Positions 53,446 to 64,000 of a stretch of DNA of 64,000 nt are shown one piece after another. Source of the stretch: Calliopsis andreniformis (taxonomy: Eukaryota; Arthropoda; Insecta; Hymenoptera; Andrenidae). Within the stretch, counting starts at the first letter, position 1. Every line of letters begins with the position of its first letter. The notes beneath the pieces were generated by a model. That model was not told the origin of the DNA. It saw nothing but the letters and a program-made list of their open reading frames with translations, and did not search any database. The translations under genes and the position numbers were made by a program. Location of the stretch: NCBI RefSeq assembly GCF_051401765.1, contig NW_027480438.1, positions 7,874,001-7,938,000 of the forward strand, given 5' to 3'.

Positions 53446-56400
53446 ATGCTCAATCTGCAATCTTCAAATCTCTATCCACAAACATCAATTCTCATCACTC
53501 AACCCTCAACACTCAGTCCCCAATCCTCAATCTTCAATCCTCAAACCTCAATCCTCAATCCTCAATCCTCAATCTTCAATCATCAATATTCAATCTTCAA
53601 TCCTCAATCCTCAATCCTCAATCCTCAATCCTCAATCCTCAATGTTCAGTCCTCAATACCCAATCATCAATCTTCAATCCTCAATCCTCAATCCTCAATA
53701 CTCAATCCTCAATCCTCAATCCTCAATCCTCAGTCCTCAAACCACAATCCTGAATCCTCAATCCTGAAGCCTCAACCTCCAGCACTCAGTGCTCAACAAT
53801 AAGTTGTCGATAATCAATCCTCAATAGAATATCCTCACTTCAGATCTTTCAATACGCAATGCTCAATCTGCAATCTTCAAATCTCTATCCACAAACATCA
53901 ACTCTCATCACTCAACCCTCAACACTCAGTCCCCAATCCTCAATCTTCAATCCTCAATCCTCAATCCTCAATCCTCAATCCTCAATCCTCAATCTTCAAC
54001 CCTCAATACTCAATCTTCAATCCTGAATCCTGGATCCTCAATCCTCAATCTTCATACCTTAATCCTCAATCCTCAATCCTCAATCCTCATTCTTCAATCC
54101 TCAATCCCCAATCCTCAATCTTCAATCCTCAATCCTCAAACCTCAATTCTCAGTCCTCAATCCTCAGTCCTCAGTCCTCAAACCTCAATCCTCAACCCTC
54201 AGCCCTCATCGTCAATCCTCAATCCTCAATCCTCAATCCTCAATCCTCAATCTTCAATCCTCAATACTCAATCTTCAATCCTCAATCCTCAATCTTCAAT
54301 CCTCAATACTCAGTCTTCAATCCTCAATCCTCACTCCTCAATCCTCATTCTTCAATCCTCAATCCTCAATCCTCAGACCTCAAACATCAATACTCAACCC
54401 TCAGTCCTCGTCCTCAATCCACAACCCTCAATCCTCAACCCTGAACCATCAATCCCCAATACTCAATCATCTATCCTCAATTCTCAATATTCAATAGAAT
54501 ATCCTGAATTCTCACGGTTCAATACTCAATCCACAATATTCAATAATCGAACCTCAATCCTCAAAATCTATTCTCAACACTCAAACCCCAACACTCAGTC
54601 CTCTCTCTTCAATCCTCCGTCCTCACCCTCAATCCTCAATCCTCAATCCTCAATCCTCAATCCTCAATCCTCAATCCTCAGTCCTCAAACCACAATCCTG
54701 TATCCTCAATCCTGAATCATCAACCTCCAGCACTCAGTGCTCAACAATAAGTTATCGATCCTCAATCCTCAATAGAATATCCTCACTTCAGAGCTTTCAA
54801 TACGCAATGCTCAATCTGCAATCTTCAAATCTCTATCCACAAACATCAATTCTCATCACTCAACCCTCAACACTCAGTCCCCAATCCTCAATCTTCAATC
54901 CTCAAACCTCAATCCTCAATCCTCAATCCTCAATCTTCAATCATCAATATTCAATCTTCAATCCTCAATCCTCAATCCTCAATCCTCAATCCTCAATCCT
55001 CAATGTTCAGTCCTCAATACCCAATCATCAATCTTCAATCCTCAATCCTCAATCCTCAATACTCAATCCTCAATCCTCAATCCTCAATCCTCAGTCCTCA
55101 AACCACAATCCTGAATCCTCAATCCTGAAGCCTCAACCTCCAGCACTCAGTGCTCAACAATAAGTTGTCGATAATCAATCCTCAATAGAATATCCTCACT
55201 TCAGAGCTTTCAATACGCAATGCTCAATCTGCAATCTTCAAATCTCTATCCACAAACATCAATTCTCATCACTCAACCCTCAACACTCAGTCCCCAATCC
55301 TCAATCTTCAATCCTCAATCCTCAATCTTCAATCCTCAATACTCAGTCTTCAATCCTCAATCCTCAATCCTCAATCCTAATTCTTCAATCCTCAATCCTC
55401 AATCCTCAGACCTCAAACATCAATACTCAACCCTCAGTCCTCGTCCTCAATCCACAACCCTCAATCCTCAACCCTGAACCATCAATCCTCAATACTCAAC
55501 CGTCTATCCTCAATTCTCAATACTCAATAGAATATCCTGAATTCTCACGGTTCAATACTCAATCCACAATATTCAATAATCGAACCTCAATCCTCAAACA
55601 TCTATTCTCAACACTCAATCCCCAACACTCAGTCCTCTCTCTTCAATCCTCCATCCTCAACCGTCAATCCTCAAGCGTCAAACCTCAATCCTCAATCCTC
55701 AACCCTCAATCCTCAGTCCTCAAACCTCAATCCCGAATCCTCAATCCTGAATCCTCAATCTTCAGCCCGCAGTCCTCAACAATCAATTGTCAATCCCCAA
55801 TCCTCAATAGAATATCCTCAATCCTCAATCCTCAATCCTCAATCCTCAATCTTCAACCCTCAATACTCAATCTTGAATCCTCAATCCTGGATCCTCAATC
55901 CTCAATCTTCATACCTTAATCCTCAATGCTCAATCTTCAATCCTCAATACTCAATCTTCAATCCTCAATCCTCAATCTTCAATCCTCAATACTCAGTCTT
56001 CAATCCTCAATACTCAGTCTTCAATCCTCATTCTTCAATCCTCAATCCTCAATCCTCAGACATCAAACATCAATACTCAACCCTCAGTCCTCGTCCTCAA
56101 TCCACAACCCTCAATCCTCAACCCTGAACCATCAATCCTCAATACTCAATCATCTATCCTCAATTCTCAATATTCAATAGAATATCCTGAATTCTCACGG
56201 TTCAATACTCAATCCACAATATTCAATAATCGAACCTCAATCCTCAAAATCTATTCTCAACACTCAAACCCCAACACTCAGTCCTCTCTCTTCAATCCTC
56301 CGTCCTCACCCTCAATCCTCAATCCTCAATCCTCAATCCTCAATCCTCAAGCCTCAATCCTCAGTCCTCAAACCACAATCCTGAATCCTCAATCATGAAT

Positions 56401-57829
56401 CATCAACCTCCAGCACTCAGTGCTCAACAATAAGTTATCGATCCTCAATCCTCGATAGAATATCCTCACTTCAGAGCTTTCAATACGCAATGCTCAATCT
56501 GCAACCTTCAAATCTCTATCCACAAACATCAATTCTCATCACTCAACCCTCAACACTCAGTCCCCAATCCTCAATCTTCAATCCTCAAACCTCAATCCTC
56601 AATCCTCAATCCTCAATCTTCAATCATCAATATTCAATCTTCAATCCTCAATCCTCAATCCTCAATCCTCAATCCTCAATCCTCAATGTTCAGTCCTCAA
56701 TACCCAATCATCAATCTTCAATCCTCAATCCTCAATCCTCAATACTCAATCCTCAATCCTCAATCCTCAATCCTCAGTCCTCAAACCACAATCCTGAATC
56801 CTCAATCCTGAAGCCTCAACCTCCAGCACTCAGTGCTCAACAATAAGTTGTCGATAATCAATCCTCAATAGAATATCCTCACTTCAGATCTTTCAATACG
56901 CAATATTCAATCTGCAATCTTCAAATCTCTATCCACAAACATCAATTCTCATCACTCAACCCTCAACACTCAGTCCCCAATCCTCAATCTTCAATCCTCA
57001 ATCCTCAATCCTCAATCCTCAATCCTCAATCCTCAATCTTCAACCCTCAATACTCAATCTTCAATCCTCAATCCTGGATCCTCAATCCTCAATCTTCATA
57101 CCTTAATCCTCAATCCTCAATCCTCAATCCTCATTCTTCAATCCTCAATCCCCAATCCTCAATCTTCAATCCTCAATCCTCAAACCTCAATTCTCAGTCC
57201 TCAATCCTCAGTCCTCAGTCCTCAAACCTCAATCCTCAACCCTCAGCCCTCATCGTCAATCCTCAATCCTCAATCCTCAATCCTCAATCCTCAATCTTCA
57301 ATCCTCAATACTCAATCTTCAATCCTCAAACCTCAATCTTCAATCCTCAATACTCAGTCTTCTATCCTCAATCCATAATCCTCAATCCTCATTCTTCAAT
57401 CCTCAATCCTCAATCCTCAGACCTCAAACATCAATACTCAACCCTCTGTCCTCGTCCTCAATCCACAACCCTCAATACTCAACCCTGAACCATCAATCCT
57501 CAATACTCAATCATCTATCCTCAATTCTCAATATTCAATAGAATATCCTGAATTCTCACGGTTCAATACTCAATCCACAATATTCAATAATCGAACCTCA
57601 ATCCTCAAAATCTATTCTCAACACTCAAACCCCAACACTCAGTCCTCTCTCTTCAATCCTCCGTCCTCACCCTCAATCCTCAATCCTCAATCCTCAATCC
57701 TCAGTCCTCAAACCACAATCCTGAATCCTCAATCCTGAATCATCAACCTCCAGCACTCAGTGCTCAACAATAAGTTATCGATCCTCAATCCTCAATAGAA
57801 TATCCTCACTTCAGAGCTTTCAATACGCA
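53446..57829 (+). repeat. Higher-order repeat II, copy 4, with deletions (4,384 bp)
   Basis: Modules: A1 53446, B 53859 (948), A1 54807, C 55220 (1,270), A1 56490, B 56903 (927). The C module lacks 328 bp found in other C modules (joint near 55,320) and the last B lacks 28 bp against the 955-bp form. From about 55.37 to 57.66 kb it matches copy 3 at an offset of 6,776, including the ATA landmark at 56903. Its first A is subtype A1, where a standard copy would start with A2. Confidence 0.88.
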
Positions 57830-60800
57830 ATGCTCAATCTGCAATCTTCAAATCTCTATCCACAAACATCAATTCTCATCACTCAACCCTCAACACTCAG
57901 TCCCCAATCCTCAATCTTCAATCCTCAAACCTCAATCCTCAATCCTCAATCCTCAATCTTCAATCATCAATATTCAATCTTCAATCCTCAATCCTCAATC
58001 CTCAATCCTCAATCCTCAATCCTCAATGTTCAGTCCTCAATACCCAATCATCAACCTTCAATCCTCAATCCCCAATCCTCAATACTCAATCCTCAATCCT
58101 CAATCCTCAATCCTCAGTCCTCAAACCACAATCCTGAATCCTCAATCCTGAAGCCTCAACCTCCAGCACTCAGTGCTCAACAATAAGTTGTCGATCATCA
58201 ATCCTCAATAGAATATCCTCACTTCAGAGCTTTCAATACGCAATGCTCAATCTGCAATCTTCAAATCTCTATCCACAAACATCAATTCTCATCACTCAAC
58301 GCTCAACACTCAGTCCCCAATCCTCAATCTTCAATCCTCAATCCTCAACCCACAATCCTCAATCCTCAATCCTCAATCTTCAACCCTCAATACTCAATCT
58401 TCAATCCTCAATCCTGGATCCTCAATCCTCAATCTTCATACCTTAATCCTCAATCCTCAATCCTCAATCCTCATTCTTCAATCCTCAATCCCCAATCCTC
58501 AATCTTCAATCCTCAATCCTCAATCCTCAATTCTCAGTCCTCAATCCTCAGTCCTCAGTCCTCAAACCTCAATCCTCAACCCTCAGCCCTCATCGTCAAT
58601 CCTCAATCCTCAATCGTCAATCCTCAATCCTCAATCTTCAATCCTCAATACTCAATCTTCAATCCTCAATCCTCAATCTTCAATCCTCAATACTCAGTTT
58701 TCAATCCTCAATCCTCAATCCTCAATCCTCATTCTTCAATCCTCAATCCTCAATCCTCAGACCTCAAACATCAATACTCAACCCTCAGTCCTCGTCCTCA
58801 ATCCACAACCCTCAATCCTCAACCCTGAACCATCAATCCTCAATACTCAACCGTCTATCCTCAATTCTCAATACTCAATAGAATATCCTGAATTCTCACT
58901 GTTCAATACTCAATCCACAATATTCAATAATCGAACCTCAATCCTCAAACATCTATTCTCAACACTCAATCCCCAACACTCAGTCCTCTCTCTTCAATCC
59001 TCCATTCTCAACCGTCAATCCTCAAGCGTCAAACCTCAATCCTCAATCCTCAACCCTCAATCCTCAGTCCTCAAACCTCAATCCCGAATCCTCAATCCTG
59101 AATCCTCAATCTTCAGCCCGCAGTCCTCAGCAATCAATTGTCAATCCCCAATCCTCAATAGAATATCCTCAATCCTCAATCCTCAATCCTCAATCCTCAA
59201 TCTTCAACCCTCAATACTCAATCTTGAATCCTCAATCCTGGATCCTCAATCCTCAATCTTCATACCTTAATCCTCAATCCTCAATCTTCAATCCTCAATA
59301 CTCAATCTTCAATCCTCAATCCTCAATCTTCAATCCTCAATACTCAGTCTTCAATCCTCAATCCTCAATCCTCAATCTTCATTCTTCAATCCTCAATCCT
59401 CAATCCTCAGACATCAAACATCAATACTCAACCCTCAGTCCTCGTCCTCAATCCACAACCCTCAATCCTCAACCCTGAACCATCAATCCTCAATACTCAA
59501 TCATCTATCCTCAATCCTCAATCCTCAATCCTCAGTCCTCAAACCACAATCCTGAATCCTCAATCCTGAATCATCAACCTCCAGCACTCAGTGCTCAACA
59601 ATAAGTTATCGATCCTCAATCCTCAATAGAATATCCTCACTTCAGAGCTTTCAATACGCAATGCTCAATCTGCAATCTTCAAATCTCTATCCACAAACAT
59701 CAATTCTCATCACTCAACCCTCAACACTCAGTCCCCAATCCTCAATCTTCAATCCTCAAACCTCAATCCTCAATCCTCAATCCTCAATCTTCAATCATCA
59801 ATATTCAATCTTCAATCCTCAATCCTCAATCCTCAATCCTCAATCCTCCATCCTCAATGTTCAGTCCTCAATACCCAATCATCAACCTTCAATCCTCAAT
59901 CCCCAATCCTCAATACTCAATCCTCAATCCTCAATCCTCAATCCTCAGTCCTCAAACCACAATCCTGAATCCTCAATCCTGAAGCCTCAACCTCCAGCAC
60001 TCAGTGCTCAACAATAAGTTGTCGATCATCAATCCTCAATAGAATATCCTCACTTCAGAGCTTTCAATACGCAATGCTCAATCTGCAATCTTCAAATATC
60101 TATCCACAAACATCAATTCTCATCACTCAACCCTCAACACTCAGTCCCCAATCCTCAATCTTCAATCCTCAATACCCAATCCTCAATCCTCAATCCTCAA
60201 TCTTCAATCCTCAATTCTCAGTCCTCAATCCTCAGTCCTCAGTCCTCAAACCTCAATCCTCAACCCTCAGCCCTCATCGTCAATCCTCAATCCTCAATCC
60301 TCAATCCTCAATCCTCAATCTTCAATCCTCAATACTCAATCTTCAATCCTCAATCATCAATCTTCAATCCTCAATACTCAGTCTTCAGTCCTCAATCCTC
60401 AATCCTCAATCCTCATTCTTCAATCCTCAATCCTCAATCCTCAGACCTCAAACATCAATACTCAACCCTCAGTCCTCGTCCTCAATCCACAACCCTCAAT
60501 CCTCAACCCTGAACCATCAATCCTCAATACTCAATCATCTATCCTCAATTCTCAATATTCAATAGAATATCCTGAATTCTCACGGTTCAATACTCAATCC
60601 ACAATATTCAATGATCGAACCTCAATCCTCAAAATCTATTCTCAACACTCAAACCCCAACACTCAGTCCTCTCTCTTCAATCCTCCGTCCTCAACCCTCA
60701 ATCCTCAATCCTCAATCCTCAATCCTCAATCCTCAATCCTCAATCCTCAGTCCTCAAACCACAATCCTGAATCCTCAATCCTGAATCATCAACCTCCAGC

Positions 60801-62650
60801 ACTCAGTGCTCAACAATAAGTTATCGATCCTCAATCCTCGATAGAATATCCTCACTTCAGAGCTTTCAATACGCAATGCTCAATCTGCAATCTTCAAATC
60901 TCTATCCACAAACATCAATTCTCATCACTGAACCCTCAACACTCAGTCCCCAATCCTCAATCTTCAATCCTCAAACCTCAATCCTCAATCCTCAATCCTC
61001 AATCTTCAATCATCAATATTCAATCTTCAATCCTCAATCCTCAATCCTCAATCCTCAATCCTCAATCCTCAATGTTCAGTCCTCAATACCCAATCATCAA
61101 TCTTCAATCCTCAATCCCCAATCCTCAATACTCAATCCTCAATCCTCAATCCTCAATCCTCAGTCCTCAAACCACAATCCTGAATCCTCAATCCTGAAGC
61201 CTCAACCTCCAGCACTCAGTGCTCAACAATAAGTTGTCGATCATCAATCCTCAATAGAATATCCTCACTTCAGAGCTTTCAATACGCAATGCTCAATCTG
61301 CAATCTTCAAATCTCTATCCACAAACATCAATTCTCATCACTCAACCCTCAACACTCAGTCCCCAATCCTCAATCTTCAATCCTCAATCCTCAATCCTCA
61401 ATCCTCAATCCTCAATCCTCAATCTTCAACCCTCAATACTCAATCTTCAATCCTCAATCCTGGATCCTCAATCCTCAATCTTCATACCTTATTCCTCAAT
61501 CCTCAATCCTCAATCCTCATTCTTCAATCCTCAATACCCAATCCTCAATCTTCAATCCTCAATCCTCAATCCTCAATTCTCAGTCCTCAATCCTCAGTCC
61601 TCAGTCCTCAAACCTCAATCCTCAACCCTCAGCCCTCACCGTCAATCCTCAATCCTCAATCCTCAATCCTCAATCCTCAATCTTCAATCCTCAATACTCA
61701 ATCTTCAATCCTCAATCCTCAATCTTCAATCCTCAATACTCAGTCTTCAATCCTCAATCCTCAATCCTCAATCCTCATTCTTCAATCCTCAATCCTCAAT
61801 CCTCAGACCTCAAACATCAATACTCAACCCTCAGTCCTCGTCCTCAATCCACAACCCTCAATCCTCAACCCTGAACCATCAATCCTCAATACTCAATCAT
61901 CTATCCTCAATTCTCAATATTCAATAGAATATCCTGAATTCTCACGGTTCAATACTCAATCCACAATATTCAATAATCGAACCTCAATCCTCAAAATCTA
62001 TTCTCAACACTCAAATCCCAACACTCAGTCCTCTCTCTTCAATCCTCCGTCCTCAACCATCAATCCTCAATCCTCAATCCTCAATCCCCAATCCTCAATC
62101 CTCAATCCTCAGTCCTCAAACCACAATCCTGAATCCTCAATCCTGAATCATCAACCTCCAGCACTCAGTGCTCAACAATAAGTTATCGATCCTCAATCCT
62201 CAATAGAATATCCTCACTTCAGAGCTTTCAATACGCAATGCTCAATCTGCAATCTTCAAATTTCTATCCACAAACATCAATTCTCATCACTCAACCCTCA
62301 ACACTCAGTCCCCAATCCTCAATCTTCAATCCTCAAACCTCAATCCTCAATCCTCAATCCTCAATCTTCAATCATCAATATTCAATCTTCAATCCTCAAT
62401 CCTCAATCCTCAATCCTCAATCCTCAATCCTCAATGTTCAGTCCTCAATACCCAAATATCAATATTCAATCCTCAATCCCCAATCCTCAATACTCAATCC
62501 TCAATCCTCAATCCTCAATCCTCAGTCCTCAAACCACAATCCTGAATCCTCAATCCTGAAGCCTCAACCTCCAGCACTCAGTGCTCAACAATAAGTTGTC
62601 GATCATCAATCATGAATAGAATATCCTCACTTCAGAGCTTTCAATACGCA
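57830..62650 (+). repeat. Right-hand mosaic: A-C-A-B-A-B-A
   Basis: Modules: A2 57830, C 58243-59660 (1,418 bp), A2 59661, B 60074 (802), A 60876, B 61289 (949), A 62238. The stretch 57830 to about 59.3 kb matches 31472 to about 32.95 kb at an offset of 26,358. The tail of C matches the tail before 31472 at an offset of 28,189; the difference is the 1,831-bp A+C length. The B modules at 60074 and 61289 have CCGTCCTCAACC without the CTCACCC base loss. The A modules at 60876 and 62238 mix A1 and A2 markers. Confidence 0.83.
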
Positions 62651-63984
62651 ATGCTCAAGCTGCAATCTTCAAATCTGTATCCACAAACATCAATTCTCAT
62701 CACTCAACCCTCAACACTCAGTCCCAAATCCTCAATCTTCAATCCTCAATCCTCAATCCTCAATCCTCAATCCTCAATCCTCAATCTTCAACCCTCAATA
62801 CTCAATCTTCAATCCTCAATCCTGGATCCTCAATCCTCAATCTTCATACCTTATTCCTCAATCCTCAATCCTCAATCCTCATTCTTCAATCCTCAATACC
62901 CAATCCTCAATCTTCAATCCTCAATCCTCAATTCTCAGACCTCAATCCTCAGTCCTCAGTCCTCAAACCTCAATCCTCAACCCTCAGCCCTCACCGTCAA
63001 TCCTCAATCCTCAATCCTCAATCCTCAATCCTCAATCTTCAATCCTCAATACTCAATCTTCCATCCTCAATCCTCAATCTTCAATCCTCAATACTCAGTC
63101 TTCAATCCTCAATCCTCAATCCACAATCCTCATTCTTCAATCCTCAATCCTCAATCCTCAGACCTCAAACATCAATACTCAACCCTCAGTCCTCGTCCTC
63201 AATCCACAACACTCAATCCTCAACCCTGAACCATCAATCCTCAATACTCAACGATCTATCCTCAATTCTCAATACTCAATAGAACATCCTGAATTCTCAC
63301 GGTTCAATACTCAATCCACAGTATTCAATAATCGAACCTCAATCCTCAAACATCTATTCTCAACACTCAATCCCCAACACTCAGTCCTCTCTCTTCAATC
63401 CTCCATCCTCAACCCTCAATCCTCAAGCGTCAATCCTCAATCCTCAATCCTCAACCCTCAATCCTCAATCCTCAATCCTCAACCTTCAATCCTCAATACT
63501 CAATCTTCAATCCTCGATCCTCAATCCTCAATCCTCAACCCTCAATCCTCAATCCTCAATCTTCAATCCACAATAGTCAATCCTCAATTCTCAATCCTCA
63601 ATCCTCAGTCCTCAGTCCTCAATCCTCAGACCTCAAACATCAATACTCAGCCCTCTGTCCTCGTTCTCAATCCACAACACCCAATCCTCAATCCTCAATC
63701 TTCAATCATCAATATTCAATCTTCAATCCTCAATCCTCAATCCTCAATCCTCAATCCTCAATCCTCAATGTTCAATCCTCAATACCCAGACATCAATCTT
63801 CAATCCTCAATCCTCAATCCTCAATCCTCAATCCTGAATCCTCAATCCTCAATCCTCAGTCCTCAAACCACAATCCTGAATCCTCAATCCTAAAGCCTCA
63901 ACCTCCAGCACTCAGTGCTCAACAATAAGTTGTCGATCCTCAATCCTCGATAGAATATCCTCACTTCAGAGCTTTCAATACGCA
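62651..63984 (+). repeat. Shortened copy of the 20547-22251 module (1,334 bp)
   Basis: The first part is a D-like round with CACCGTC in place of CATCGTC. After CAAGCGTCAATCC (63,425) it passes directly to AACCTTCAATCC (63,481) and the CTCGATCC, AATAGTCAATCC and CTCGTTCTC monomers of the older family. These match 21,741 onward at an offset of about 41,740. It is 371 bp (53 heptamers) shorter than the 20547 module. It ends with the dyad and the landmark at 63985, where the window stops. Confidence 0.85.
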
Positions 63985-64000
63985 ATGCTCAATCTGCAAT

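Larger units (their letters stand above)
1..64000. repeat. Giant 7-bp satellite array (TCCTCAA)n with higher-order structure; gene-free
   Basis: Every line of the window is made of TCCTCAA monomers and near variants (TCTTCAA, TACTCAA, TCATCAA, TCCTCAG, CCCTCAA, TTCTCAA, TCCTGAA, TCCACAA). The CAA end is the best conserved part. Orientation never changes, so the + strand is poor in G throughout and the - strand carries GG every seven bases. Even the apparently unique landmark blocks parse into seven-base steps, so they are decayed monomers and not foreign sequence. All three + frames read the heptapeptide S-I-L-N-P-Q-S and the - strand has TGA every 21 bp, which explains why ORFs occur on one strand only. 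No tRNA, rRNA, transposon, promoter or gene-like segment was seen anywhere. Both ends of the window are inside the array. Its chromosomal location and species are not shown by the sequence. Confidence 0.97.

Noticed and set aside
257..63229. Dozens of + strand ORFs of 60-475 codons with S-I-L-N-P-Q-S repeats
   Set aside because: They follow from a 7-bp repeat read in codons, occur in overlapping frames with the same peptide, end at random variant monomers, and several begin at TTG inside the repeat. Module lengths such as 413, 5,329 and 4,733 are not multiples of three, and no start context, intron signal or domain is visible.
2584..63985. Landmark blocks as remnants of a transposon or other inserted element
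   Set aside because: They step by seven bases in register with the array and need no insertion in the length accounting; they are decayed monomers copied together.
1..64000. Telomere repeat (minus strand ATTGAGG resembles G-rich telomere units such as TTTAGGG)
   Set aside because: The monomers are heavily diversified and arranged in higher-order blocks, unlike telomerase-made arrays, and I know of no telomere with this unit. A subtelomeric location is still possible.
1..64000. CRISPR array
   Set aside because: There are no constant repeats with unique spacers of one size; all sequence between landmarks is the same heptamer, and no cas-like gene is present.
1..64000. CENP-B box (TTCG....A..CGGG) as a centromere marker
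   Set aside because: CG is rare here, and I found no match to the CGGG part of the motif in the decayed blocks where it could lie. This does not exclude a centromeric role.
1..64000. Triplex-forming mirror repeat
   Set aside because: The pyrimidine-rich strand is interrupted by AA in every monomer, and TCCTCAATCCT is not a mirror repeat, so long intramolecular triplexes are not expected.

Overview
The whole 64-kb window is one satellite DNA array. I see no gene, RNA gene, mobile element, CRISPR array or unique sequence in it. The building block is a 7-bp monomer, TCCTCAA on the + strand (TTGAGGA on the - strand), repeated head to tail in a single orientation from the first base to the last. 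Both window edges lie inside the array, so the real array is longer. An array of this size built into nested higher-order repeats points to a eukaryotic chromosome (heterochromatic, pericentromeric, subtelomeric or similar). The sequence gives no basis for naming a species.

The open reading frames are a by-product of the monomer. Seven is not a multiple of three, so 21 bp gives seven codons, and all three + frames read the same heptapeptide (S-I-L-N-P-Q-S). The - strand meets TGA once every 21 bp in every frame. Long ORFs therefore appear only on + and end wherever a variant monomer makes TGA, TAA or TAG. None is annotated as a gene.

A recurring block of decayed monomers (the 'landmark', ATG-CTCAATCTGC, with an AGCACTCAGTGCT dyad 78 bp upstream) cuts the array into modules. 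The module between two landmarks is often exactly 413 bp (59 monomers; module A, 28 copies). It alternates with longer modules of about 0.8-2.6 kb (B, C, D, E). Layout: 1-2.35 kb, divergent monomers; 2.37-3.03 kb, a 357-bp tandem duplication; about 3.3-17.9 kb, higher-order repeat I with a 5,329-bp period (A-D-A-E-D); 17.9-22.25 kb, two expanded or diverged modules; 22.25-25.5 kb, modules of a related older family; 25.5-36.9 kb, a mosaic; 36.9-57.8 kb, higher-order repeat II with a 4,740-bp period (A-B-A-C-A-B), interrupted at 51.1-53.4 kb by a chimeric block; 57.8-62.65 kb, a second mosaic; 62.65-64.0 kb, a shortened copy of the 20.5-22.25 kb module.

From 2584 to 63984 the length is explained completely by 7-mers plus about 150 six-base monomers. 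These fall into a few recurrent single-base-deletion types. The 61.4 kb therefore contains no foreign insertion, and all of its structure can be read as point mutation, single-base loss, unequal crossing-over and segmental amplification of one heptamer.
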